Shown here piece after piece: positions 7,328-14,622 of a DNA stretch of 19,124 nucleotides. Origin of the DNA: Thiobacillus sp. UBA6918. GTDB taxonomy: Bacteria; Pseudomonadota; Gammaproteobacteria; Burkholderiales; Thiobacillaceae. The translations under genes were made by a program, and so were the position numbers. The notes beneath the pieces were generated by a model. That model was not told the origin of the DNA. It was given only the letters and a program-made list of their open reading frames with translations, and searched no databases. The stretch covers positions 1-19,124 of the forward strand of contig DKAU01000033.1 in NCBI GenBank assembly GCA_002450925.1, read 5' to 3'. Numbering within the stretch: the stretch's first letter is position 1; every line of letters begins with the position of its first letter.

Positions 7328-8158
7328 TCATGCGGCTTCCCTGAGTTGTTTCCGGTAGTGGTTGAGATCGGCAATGGTTTCGAATTTCCGGTCGAACAGG
7401 CTTGAGAGATTTCGCAGAATGCCACCCACGACCCGGCTTTCGCAGTCCCTGTCGAAAACAATCTGCTCATCCAGCCAGCGCTCCAGCCATTCCGGATCCG
7501 GCAATCGGCTCTGAACCGTATCATTCGGGAACAGCGCCTGATTGACATGCAGGTTGGTAGGATGAAGCGGTTTGCCGCTGCGCCCGGAACTCGCCATCAA
7601 CACCCCGATCTTGCTGAAGGCTTTTTGTGCCTCGGCACCTTCGCGCTCGATGGCGCGGCGCATGAATTTCAGATAGGCGCCCCCATGCCGTGCTTCGTCA
7701 CGGGATAGCAGTCCGTAAATATGCTTGATGACGGGTTCAGTGTGCCACTCCGCCGCACGGCGATACCACTGTGTCAGGCGGACCTCACCGCAGAAGTGAA
7801 GCATGAGGGTTTCCAGTGGCGGTGCCGAATCGAATTCGAAACGCACTGCATGAAGCTCCTCCTCCGTTGGAACCAGCTCGGGGCGAAATCGCTGCAAATA
7901 CTCCATCAACACCAGCGCGTGCTTCTGTTCCTCGTAGAACCATACGGACATGAATGCAGCGAAGTCGCTGTCATGACGAAAATCACGCATGAACATTTCC
8001 GTCGCAGGCAGGGCTGCCCATTCGGTAATTGCATTGAGCTTGATGGTCAGTGCCTGCTCATCAGTCAGCAGGCCATCGTCGAACCGATCCCACGGAACAT
8101 CCTCGGCCATGTTCCAGCGCGCTGATTCCAATGACTTGAAAAGTTCCGGATAAAGCAA
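7328..8158 (-). CDS. Ferritin-like di-iron protein, acyl-ACP-desaturase-like; candidate lipid-modifying oxidase
   Basis: A 276-residue, all-helical soluble protein with no signal peptide or membrane helix. It holds ligands expected for a ferritin-like di-iron centre in four helices: E46 (ITEWAALPATE) or E54, E77/H80 (FYEEQKH), E125 (FCGEVRLTQWYRR) and E155/H158 (SRDEARH). The two ExxH motifs resemble EENRH and DEKRH of plant-type acyl-ACP desaturases. Spacings (31, 48, 30 residues) are near those of castor desaturase (38, 53, 33). TTG at 8158 is the likely start because AAGGGG lies 7 nt upstream; the next Met is residue 17. A near-consensus PHO box (8203-8220) and a CATAAG -10 (8189-8194) precede it. 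It is divergent from olsBA. Desaturation or hydroxylation of lipid-bound or ACP-bound acyl chains is an inference. I do not recognise a named gene. Confidence 0.75.
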   Translation of the reverse strand: MLYPELFKSLESARWNMAEDVPWDRFDDGLLTDEQALTIKLNAITEWAALPATEMFMRDFRHDSDFAAFMSVWFYEEQKHALVLMEYLQRFRPELVPTEEELHAVRFEFDSAPPLETLMLHFCGEVRLTQWYRRAAEWHTEPVIKHIYGLLSRDEARHGGAYLKFMRRAIEREGAEAQKAFSKIGVLMASSGRSGKPLHPTNLHVNQALFPNDTVQSRLPDPEWLERWLDEQIVFDRDCESRVVGGILRNLSSLFDRKFETIADLNHYRKQLREAA

Positions 8159-8202
8159 AGCGATTCCCCTTGATACGGTTTTGGCGATCTTATGTGGGAA
8201 CT

Positions 8203-8220
8203 GTGACAGTTAGAAGACAG
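8203..8220 (-). promoter_or_regulatory. PHO (PhoB-binding) box before the di-iron gene
   Basis: The minus strand reads CTGTCTT-CTAA-CTGTCAC, two 7-mers 11 bp apart. I count 16 of 18 matches to the E. coli PHO-box consensus CTGTCATAWAWCTGTCAY. Eight bases downstream is a -10-like CATAAG (8194-8189), and the TTG start at 8158 is 44 bp beyond the box. This is the geometry of a PhoB-activated promoter in which the box replaces the -35. Part of it also forms the small palindrome AACTGTGACAGTT (8199-8211). Confidence 0.65.
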
Positions 8221-8248
8221 GCGCATCGTTCATGATTCCATCATCAGG

Positions 8249-8266
8249 CTGACACATTGGTGTCAC
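8249..8266 (+). promoter_or_regulatory. Possible second PHO box, directed at olsBA
   Basis: The plus strand reads CTGACAC-ATTG-GTGTCAC, again 7+4+7, with 13 of 18 consensus matches by my count. It ends 48 bp before the olsB ATG, mirroring the 44 bp of the opposite box. The downstream -10 is poor (TCCAAT or CAATAG at 8272-8279). The core TGACAC-ATTG-GTGTCA is a perfect inverted repeat, so a dimeric repressor operator is an alternative reading. Confidence 0.45.
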
Positions 8267-8314
8267 CTGAGTCCAATAGGCTTCCCCGCAAATATTATTT
8301 GAAGGGAATCACCC

Positions 8315-9070
8315 ATGCTTGAATCCGCCATTCGCAAATCAACCGGCCATCACGGCCGTTTCAAGGTATTTCTTGCCGTAGATGACGTGGAAATCGCAGA
8401 AGCCCAACAATTGCGATACAAGGTGTTCGCCAATGAAATGGGGGCAAATCTTCCTACAGCACACCTCGGGATGGATATCGACCCGTACGACAAGCTCTGT
8501 GACCACCTGCTGGTCAGGGATACGGCCACCGGGGAAGTCGTTGGCACCTACCGCATCCTGCCACCCAGTTCTGCCGAAAAGGCGGGCTATTATTCCGAAC
8601 ATGAATTCGACCTGACCCGCTTCCATTTTTTGCGGCCACGCATGGCAGAACTGGGGCGCTCATGCGTCCACCCGGAATACAGAAGCGGTTCGGTAATTGC
8701 ACTATTGTGGATGGGACTTGCCGATTACATGACCCGCCAGGGCCATGACTATGTAGTGGGCTGCGCCAGCATCAGCATGGCGGATGGCGGACACCTGGCC
8801 GCCAGTGTCTATCGGCATATCCGCCAGAAACACATGAGCCCGGTTGAATGGCGCGCGTTCCCACGCAACCCTCTGCCGCTTGAGTCACTCGACAACGGCA
8901 CACCCGGCTTGCCGCCTCCCCTCATCAAGGGTTACCTGCGTGTGGGCGCCATGGTTTGCGGTGAGCCGGCATGGGATCCGGATTTCAATACTGCAGACCT
9001 GCTGATGCTGTTGCCGATGAACCAGATCAACCACAACTATATGCGCCATTTCGTGGAGAAACGCGCTTAG
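8315..9070 (+). CDS. olsB: OlsB-like L-ornithine N-alpha-acyltransferase (GNAT fold)
   Basis: A 251-residue protein of the COG3176/OlsB family, related to autoinducer synthases and often annotated as putative hemolysin or GNAT acetyltransferase. OlsB moves a 3-hydroxyacyl group from ACP to the alpha-amino group of ornithine, giving lyso-ornithine lipid. Recognisable blocks are the N-terminal QQLRYKVFANEMGA (30-43), DPYDKLCDHLLVRD, GEVVGTYRILPP, YYSEHEFDL, AELGRSCVHPEYRSG (the central acyl-ACP-binding strand), VVGCASISM and KGYLRVGAMVCGEPAWDPDFNTADLLMLLP. It starts at ATG 8315 with GAAGGGA upstream. The acyltransferase gene 28 bp downstream fits OlsA, so the pair matches the known olsBA arrangement. 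The amino-acid acceptor cannot be proven from sequence; glycine or glutamine lipids are alternatives. Confidence 0.8.
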   Translation: MLESAIRKSTGHHGRFKVFLAVDDVEIAEAQQLRYKVFANEMGANLPTAHLGMDIDPYDKLCDHLLVRDTATGEVVGTYRILPPSSAEKAGYYSEHEFDLTRFHFLRPRMAELGRSCVHPEYRSGSVIALLWMGLADYMTRQGHDYVVGCASISMADGGHLAASVYRHIRQKHMSPVEWRAFPRNPLPLESLDNGTPGLPPPLIKGYLRVGAMVCGEPAWDPDFNTADLLMLLPMNQINHNYMRHFVEKRA

Positions 9071-9098
9071 CCAACTTTTGCAGTCTTACAATAGGCGC

Positions 9099-9884
9099 AT
9101 GTTTATTTTCATGCGCCGCATCTTCCGCCTGGTCAGGTTGGCAGTCCATTTTGCCTGGGGGCTTTTCCAGGCCAGTCTGTTATTCGGCCTTTACGATGCA
9201 TCGACTCGCGACCGGATCATCTCGCTCTGGTCGGCAAAACTTCTGAAAATCCTTGGCGTCAGGCTGGTCTCCGGCATGCCCCCAGAATTCACCCACGGCG
9301 CCTTGCTGGTGGCCAACCACGTTTCCTGGCTGGACGTGTTTGTCATCCTTGCCGCAAAGCGGGTGCATTTCGTTTCCAAGCATGAAATCCGTTCCTGGCC
9401 GATTGCCGGCTGGCTGGCATGGCGGGCGGGCACATTGTTCATCCAGCGCGCCCGCAAGGCCGACACCGCACGCATCAACCAGGAAATGCATGGACTCCTG
9501 CAGGATGGCGCATGGGTAGCCGTTTTCCCGGAAGGCACCTCGACAGATGGACGAAAACTCTTGCGTTTCCTCCCCTCTCTCTTCCAGCCCGCCGTCACCG
9601 AAAGCCTCCCTGTCGTACCCGCATGTCTGCAATATCAGACCCCGGATGGGCGTTACACGGAAGCGGCAGCCTACATCGACAACGTCTCTTTCGGGAAATG
9701 TTTGTGGCGCATCGTGGGAGAAAGGGAAATCATCGTCCGTCTTGCGTTTGCCGCCCCAATCAGAGGCTCCAGCCGCAGGGAACTGGCCGAAGCCGCCTAC
9801 AGCGAAATCGCTACTTGTTTGGGCTTCGAATCGACGGACAGTCCACCTGGAACACCTGGCGATCCTCCAGCCGCAATGCAGTAA
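9099..9884 (+). CDS. olsA: OlsA-like lyso-ornithine-lipid O-acyltransferase (PlsC family)
   Basis: A 261-residue PlsC-type acyltransferase. The catalytic HX4D motif is in VANHVSWLDVF, and the second signature is FPEGTSTDG. An N-terminal hydrophobic segment (FRLVRLAVHFAWGLFQASLLFGLY) should tether it to the inner membrane. In an olsBA operon this enzyme acylates the 3-hydroxyl of lyso-ornithine lipid to complete the phosphorus-free lipid; 1-acylglycerol-3-phosphate acylation (PlsC proper) is the alternative. ATG 9099 is preceded by TAGG at suitable distance; an upstream TTG at 9078 and an ATG at 9111 are other options. The last 74 bp overlap the 3' end of apaH on the opposite strand, and the Pro-rich tail encoded there (residues after about 240) lies outside the catalytic domain. 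Confidence 0.8.
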   Translation: MFIFMRRIFRLVRLAVHFAWGLFQASLLFGLYDASTRDRIISLWSAKLLKILGVRLVSGMPPEFTHGALLVANHVSWLDVFVILAAKRVHFVSKHEIRSWPIAGWLAWRAGTLFIQRARKADTARINQEMHGLLQDGAWVAVFPEGTSTDGRKLLRFLPSLFQPAVTESLPVVPACLQYQTPDGRYTEAAAYIDNVSFGKCLWRIVGEREIIVRLAFAAPIRGSSRRELAEAAYSEIATCLGFESTDSPPGTPGDPPAAMQ

Positions 9885-10638
9885 GCTTGCCGCCCCACAG
9901 GCAGCCGGTATCCAGCGCAAGAATGTCATCGCGCAGATACAACCCCAGCGCCGACCAGTGTCCGGTCAGGATCGGCACACCCGCCGTCTTTCTGCCCGGT
10001 ACGTCAAACCATGGCACAAAAGGAGGCGGCGCACTGCCCAGCCGGCCCTTGTGGTGGAATTCCATCTCGCCGTCAGGCCGGCAAAAACGCATGCGGGTAA
10101 AAATATTGGTGATGACGCGCAAGCGATCAGCGCCGGTCAGGTCATCCGACCACTGTGCGGGCACGGACCCATACATGTGCGCAAACACCCACTCGTAATC
10201 CGGGCCATGCAAGGCTGCCTCCAGTTCCTGTGCGTGGAATAGTGTTTCTTCCAGCGTCCAGCCTGCCCATACCCCTGCGTGCGCCATCAGCACCCCGTGC
10301 TCGAAATGCGCAATCTTTCGGTGCAGCAGCCACCGCATGAGTTCGTCGCAATCCGGCGCCTCCAGAATGGGGGCAAGCGTATCGGCATGATGAAACTCGC
10401 GATGGCCGGCCCATACGCCCAGCAAATGCAAGTCATGGTTGCCAAGCACGACGACTGCGCGATCGCCCAGATCGCGCACGAAGCGCAGGGTCTGCAGCGA
10501 TTCCGGACCACGATTGACCAGGTCCCCCACAAACCAGAGCCTGTCCTCGTTCGCAGTGAACTTGCAGGTTTCCAGCAATTTTTGCAAGGAAGCAAAGCAG
10601 CCTTGCACATCGCCAATTACATACGTTGCCAACTTCAT
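9811..10638 (-). CDS. apaH: Symmetrical bis(5'-nucleosyl)-tetraphosphatase ApaH
   Basis: A 275-residue PPP-family metallophosphatase, close to E. coli ApaH (280), that splits Ap4A into two ADP and can decap Np4-capped RNA. Motifs in order are GDVQGC (9-14), VGDLVNRGPES, LGNHDLHLLGV, MAHAGVWAGW and LTGHWSALG, giving the PPP metal ligands (D, H/N, D, N-H-D, H, H). ATG at 10638 touches a GGAAGG sequence, which is too close for ideal initiation. A TTG two codons later (10632) has the better 6-nt spacing, so the true start may be there. It is divergent from rep across 61 bp and convergent with olsA, which it overlaps by 74 bp. Confidence 0.95.
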   Translation of the reverse strand: MKLATYVIGDVQGCFASLQKLLETCKFTANEDRLWFVGDLVNRGPESLQTLRFVRDLGDRAVVVLGNHDLHLLGVWAGHREFHHADTLAPILEAPDCDELMRWLLHRKIAHFEHGVLMAHAGVWAGWTLEETLFHAQELEAALHGPDYEWVFAHMYGSVPAQWSDDLTGADRLRVITNIFTRMRFCRPDGEMEFHHKGRLGSAPPPFVPWFDVPGRKTAGVPILTGHWSALGLYLRDDILALDTGCLWGGKLTALRLEDRQVFQVDCPSIRSPNK

Positions 10639-10699
10639 CCTTCCGTTTTGGTTTTCATCTCAATGATACAATCCCTACCTGATTTCCTGGTTGCATCCC

Positions 10700-12682
10700 A
10701 TGCTGTCGCATCTCAATCCCCCCCAGCGCGAAGCCGCGAAATATCTGGATGGCCCGCTGCTGGTGCTGGCAGGCGCAGGCTCCGGCAAGACTCGCGTCAT
10801 CACCCACAAGATCGCCTATCTCATCCGCGAATGCGGCTACAAACCCGGCAGCATCGCCGCCATCACCTTCACCAACAAGGCGGCGAAGGAAATGCAGGAG
10901 CGCGCGAACAAATTGCTGGAGGGAAAGGACAGCAAGGGGCTCATCGTCACCACGTTCCACTCCCTGGGCTTGCGCATCCTGCGCGAGGAGGCGGCAGAAG
11001 TCGGGCTAAAGCCCCGCTTTTCCATTCTCGACAGCGCCGATGCCACCCAGATCATTTCCGAGATACTCAAAACCACCGACAAGCAACTGATCCGCCAGGC
11101 TTCCACGCAAATATCCCTGTGGAAAAACGCCTTGCTATCGCCTGCCGCCGCCTTGCAGGTCGCGAGTAACGACCACGAGCACACATGGGCCAAGCTGTAC
11201 GACCGCTACGATGCCACCCTGCGGGCCTACCAGGCTGTAGACTTTGACGACCTCATTCGCCTGCCGGCTGGATTGTTCTCGCAACAGACAGAAATCCGCG
11301 ACAAGTGGCAGAATCGTCTGCGGCATGTACTGGTTGACGAATATCAGGACACCAATGCCGCACAATATCAATTGCTGAAACTGCTGACCGGGCCGCGTGC
11401 GAGCTTCACCGCTGTGGGCGACGATGACCAGGCCATCTACGGTTGGCGCGGTGCATCCGCAGACAACCTGGCCGCATTGAAGGAAGACTATCCGCAGTTG
11501 CATGTGGTCAAGCTGGAGCAGAACTACCGTTCTACCGTGCGTATTCTGAAGGCCGCCAACAGCCTGATCTCCAACAACCCAAAGTTGTTCGAGAAAAAAC
11601 TGTGGAGCGATCTCGGCGTGGGCGACAACATCCAGGTGGCCGCATGCAAGGACGATGCACAGGAAGCCGAAACCGTGGTCATGCGCATGCTGGCGCACAA
11701 GATGCAAAACCGCGCGCGTTTTCGCGACTACGCCATACTCTATCGCGGCAATCATCAGGCACGCTTGTTCGAACAGGCACTGCGAAACGAACACATTCCC
11801 TACAAACTTTCAGGCGGCCAGTCCTTCTTCGACAAGGCAGAGGTCAAGGACATCACTTCCTATCTGCGCCTGATTGCCAACGCCGATGACGACCCTGCTT
11901 TCATTCGCGCGGTAACCACGCCCAAGCGGGGCATCGGTGCCGCCACGCTGGAAGCCTTGGGCTCCGTGGCTGCTGATCTGCACGTCAGCCTGTTCGAAGC
12001 CGTGTTCACCAGTGCAGCAGAGGCACGATTAAGCGCACGGCAACTGGAACCGCTGCGTGAGTTTTGCGAATTCATCAACCGTATTTCCTTCCGCGCCGAG
12101 AAGGAACCCGCTGATCAGGTGCTCGATGACCTGATGTCAGCCATCGGCTACGAGGCATGGTTGTACGACAACGACGAACCACGGGCCGCCGAAACCCGCT
12201 GGAACAATGTGCAGGATTTTTTGCGTTGGCTAAAAACCCGCGGCGAAGAAGACGGCAAGAACCTGCTGGAGCTCACCCAGATGGTCGCGCTAATCACCTT
12301 GCTCGAAGAGCGCGAGGATGAGGAAGCCGATCTGGTCAAGCTTTCCACGCTGCATGCCGCCAAAGGCCTTGAATATGACCATGTGTTTCTGGTGGGGGTG
12401 GAAGAAGGCACACTGCCTCACCGAGAAGCCGCCGATGAAGGCCGAATGGAGGAAGAACGTCGGCTGATGTATGTCGGGATCACCCGTGCGCGCAAATCGC
12501 TGACCCTAACCTATTGCGAGCGCAGAAAACGCGCCGGCGAATGGATGGGCTGCGAGCCCAGCCGTTTCATCGCCGAAATGGGATCCGACATCCAGCTCCC
12601 GGGCAAGCCGGATACCGTTGAATCACGCCAGGCTGGGAGCGACAGGCTGGCGGCCTTGAAATCCATGCTGGCATCAGGCTAA
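10700..12682 (+). CDS. rep: ATP-dependent DNA helicase Rep (UvrD/Rep superfamily 1)
   Basis: A 660-residue SF1A 3'-to-5' helicase; E. coli Rep is 673. It carries the Q motif LNPPQREA (5-12), Walker A AGAGSGKT (24-31), ITFTNKAAKEM (motif Ia), Walker B VDEYQDTN, motif III GDDDQAIYGWRGA, motif IV NYRST, motif V STLHAAKGLEYDHVF and motif VI VGITRAR. The LNPPQREA opening and the length favour Rep over UvrD (about 720) or PcrA. Rep acts as accessory replicative helicase, removing proteins ahead of the fork. ATG 10700 is used; the frame also allows TTG 10691. No clear Shine-Dalgarno is visible. A -10-like TACAAT at 10667-10672 lies upstream without a convincing -35. Confidence 0.95.
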   Translation: MLSHLNPPQREAAKYLDGPLLVLAGAGSGKTRVITHKIAYLIRECGYKPGSIAAITFTNKAAKEMQERANKLLEGKDSKGLIVTTFHSLGLRILREEAAEVGLKPRFSILDSADATQIISEILKTTDKQLIRQASTQISLWKNALLSPAAALQVASNDHEHTWAKLYDRYDATLRAYQAVDFDDLIRLPAGLFSQQTEIRDKWQNRLRHVLVDEYQDTNAAQYQLLKLLTGPRASFTAVGDDDQAIYGWRGASADNLAALKEDYPQLHVVKLEQNYRSTVRILKAANSLISNNPKLFEKKLWSDLGVGDNIQVAACKDDAQEAETVVMRMLAHKMQNRARFRDYAILYRGNHQARLFEQALRNEHIPYKLSGGQSFFDKAEVKDITSYLRLIANADDDPAFIRAVTTPKRGIGAATLEALGSVAADLHVSLFEAVFTSAAEARLSARQLEPLREFCEFINRISFRAEKEPADQVLDDLMSAIGYEAWLYDNDEPRAAETRWNNVQDFLRWLKTRGEEDGKNLLELTQMVALITLLEEREDEEADLVKLSTLHAAKGLEYDHVFLVGVEEGTLPHREAADEGRMEEERRLMYVGITRARKSLTLTYCERRKRAGEWMGCEPSRFIAEMGSDIQLPGKPDTVESRQAGSDRLAALKSMLASG

Positions 12683-12746
12683 TTTCATTTTTGTTGGTAC
12701 AAGTATTGCGTGTCCTTCTGGATTTATAAATTCCAAAGGAAACCCC

Positions 12747-14570
12747 ATGCAGTCCCCCATCCAGACTTACCTGGAAAAACTCCATAGCGAGCTCGCAGAC
12801 CTGCATGACGGCGAACTCGCGAGTTATATTCCCGAACTGACCAAGGCCGACCCGGACTGGTTCGGCATTTGCCTTGTCACCGCGGATGGCATGGCCTATT
12901 GCACAGGGGACGCCGACCAGAGTTTCACCATTCAGTCCATTTCAAAACCGTTCATCTACGGTACTGCCCTGGCCGATCGCGGGCAGGATTTCGTATCCCG
13001 CCGGGTCGGCGTGGAGCCCAGTGGGGACGCCTTCAATTCCATCAGCCTCGATCCCAAAACTGGTGCGCCGCGCAATCCCATGATCAATGCTGGTGCAATC
13101 GCATCAACCAGTCTTGTTTCCGGGACGGCAGCCGAAGATCAATGGGCACGCATCGAAGATGCCATGTCCGCTTTCATCGGAAAAAGAATACGCCTGGATG
13201 AGGATGTGTATCGTTCAGAAAGCGCAACTGGTTTTCGCAATCGCGCCATTGCCTGGATGCTGAAAAACTTCGGGATCATTGATGGCGACCCAATGGCATC
13301 CCTGGAAAACTACTTCCGTCAGTGCTCCATCCTTGTCAGTTGCCGCGACCTGGCCTACATGGCCGCCACCCTCGCGAATGGGGGAGTGCATCCGGTGAGT
13401 GGCGTACGCGCCCTGCCCGGAGAACATGTCGAACGCGTGCTCAGCGTCATGGCAACCTGCGGCATGTATGACTACGCCGGAAGCTGGCTATACGAGGTCG
13501 GTATGCCAGCCAAGAGTGGTGTAGGCGGTGGGATCATCGCGGTCCTGCCGGGTCGCTTTGGAATCGGCATCTTTTCTCCGAAGCTGGATAGCAAGGGAAA
13601 CAGCGTACGAGGCATTGAAGCCTGCAAACGCTTGTCCAGGGATTTTGGTTTACACGCATTCACCCGAACCAGCCAACCCGCTACTGCGTTAAGCAGGATC
13701 TACACCGGTGCCGATGCACCTTCCAGGCGCCAGCCTTCCGCAGAATTGCAGGCGCATCTCAACCAGCATGCCGATCGCATCAAATATCTCAGCCTGCATG
13801 GCTATCTTGGCGTGGACGGCATGGAGTACATCATCCGGAAAATGCGCGACCTGGCGCCGGAAAGTCACAGCTTCATCCTCGACATGCACCAGGTGACCGG
13901 AATTTCCTTAAGCGCTGCACGACTGCTGAATGAAGCGCGCATCAGCTTTGGCCAGGAAAACGTCGCCGTGGTGTTTTCCAGAATCCACAGTCACCCTGAA
14001 TTGCTGGCCCCTCTGCGCAAAACAGCAAAGAGGGATGACCATGGGTTTCTAAGTTTCGAGGACAACGATCTCGCCGTGGAATGGTGTGAAAACCGGCTCT
14101 TCTGCGAAGTTCCCAAGACTCCGCAGTTCTCACGGTCTTTATCCGACTCGCCCCTGTTTGAAGGGATGCCTTCCGATCTTGTCTCCGAGGTTGAGGCAAT
14201 TTCGTATTCCCGCTCCTTCGCGCCAGGGGAATGGATACTTGTAACAGGTCAACCTGCTGACGGCCAGGTTTTCTTCATCGAATCCGGACACGTCAGTATT
14301 TTGGTTCCCCTGGAAGACGGCGCACATCAGCGCATTGCTTCCTTGGGCTCCGGGATGAATTTCGGAGAGATGGTGCTGCTCGGCCAAACTAAACGCACCG
14401 CTTCGGTATTCGCCGACACCGAGGTTCATTGCCGGATACTTGAGATCAGGGAAATCAACCGGCTTTCGGAAGAAGCTCCCCTGCTGAAAATTGCCCTGCT
14501 GGAGAATCTGGCCAGAGACATGGCCTCCAAACTTCGCCGCGCCACACAATGGATTTCCGCTTTGGCCTGA
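12747..14570 (+). CDS. glsA: Glutaminase A fused to STAS and cyclic-nucleotide-binding domains
   Basis: A 607-residue three-domain protein; stand-alone bacterial glutaminases have about 310 residues. Residues 1-310 are a serine-dependent beta-lactamase-fold glutaminase (glutamine to glutamate plus ammonia) with YIPELTKADP (27-36), the SxxK nucleophile in QSISKPF (Ser64/Lys67), NPMINAGAIAS (110-120), YAGSW (243-247) and AKSGVGGGI (255-263). Residues about 335-445 resemble a STAS domain (SLHGYLGVDGMEY, FILDMHQVTGISLSAARLL). Residues about 468-595 are a cNMP-binding domain with the phosphate-binding cassette FGEMVLLGQTKRTASV (539-554), including the conserved Glu and Arg, so ligand binding is plausible. 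ATG 12747 has AAAGGA at 12735-12740, and a TATAAA (12725-12730) may be the -10. A strong terminator follows. Allosteric control is an inference. Confidence 0.9.
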   Translation: MQSPIQTYLEKLHSELADLHDGELASYIPELTKADPDWFGICLVTADGMAYCTGDADQSFTIQSISKPFIYGTALADRGQDFVSRRVGVEPSGDAFNSISLDPKTGAPRNPMINAGAIASTSLVSGTAAEDQWARIEDAMSAFIGKRIRLDEDVYRSESATGFRNRAIAWMLKNFGIIDGDPMASLENYFRQCSILVSCRDLAYMAATLANGGVHPVSGVRALPGEHVERVLSVMATCGMYDYAGSWLYEVGMPAKSGVGGGIIAVLPGRFGIGIFSPKLDSKGNSVRGIEACKRLSRDFGLHAFTRTSQPATALSRIYTGADAPSRRQPSAELQAHLNQHADRIKYLSLHGYLGVDGMEYIIRKMRDLAPESHSFILDMHQVTGISLSAARLLNEARISFGQENVAVVFSRIHSHPELLAPLRKTAKRDDHGFLSFEDNDLAVEWCENRLFCEVPKTPQFSRSLSDSPLFEGMPSDLVSEVEAISYSRSFAPGEWILVTGQPADGQVFFIESGHVSILVPLEDGAHQRIASLGSGMNFGEMVLLGQTKRTASVFADTEVHCRILEIREINRLSEEAPLLKIALLENLARDMASKLRRATQWISALA

Positions 14571-14574
14571 AAAC

Positions 14575-14604
14575 AAAAAAGCCGCAGAATCCTGCGGCTT
14601 TTTT
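14575..14604. terminator. Bidirectional rho-independent terminator
   Basis: AAAAAAGCCGCAG (14575-14587), loop AATC, CTGCGGCTTTTTT (14592-14604). The 13-bp perfect stem has A and T runs on both sides. It lies between the convergent glutaminase (stop 14570) and cytochrome c5 (stop 14623) genes and can serve both. Confidence 0.93.
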
Positions 14605-14622
14605 CTATTGCGGTTGCTACGA

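Noticed and set aside
8199..8265. Palindromes AACTGTGACAGTT and TGACAC-ATTG-GTGTCA as operators of a dimeric repressor, such as a LuxR-type box linked to the autoinducer-synthase-like fold of OlsB
   Set aside because: The 11-bp direct-repeat reading explains both sites, their opposite orientations and their distances to the starts better, and no luxR-type gene is in the window. It is kept only as an alternative.
10279..11169. 296-codon plus-strand frame spanning apaH antisense and the start of rep
   Set aside because: It crosses two well-supported genes in the wrong frame or strand; the translation is rich in Arg, His and Gln with no domain.
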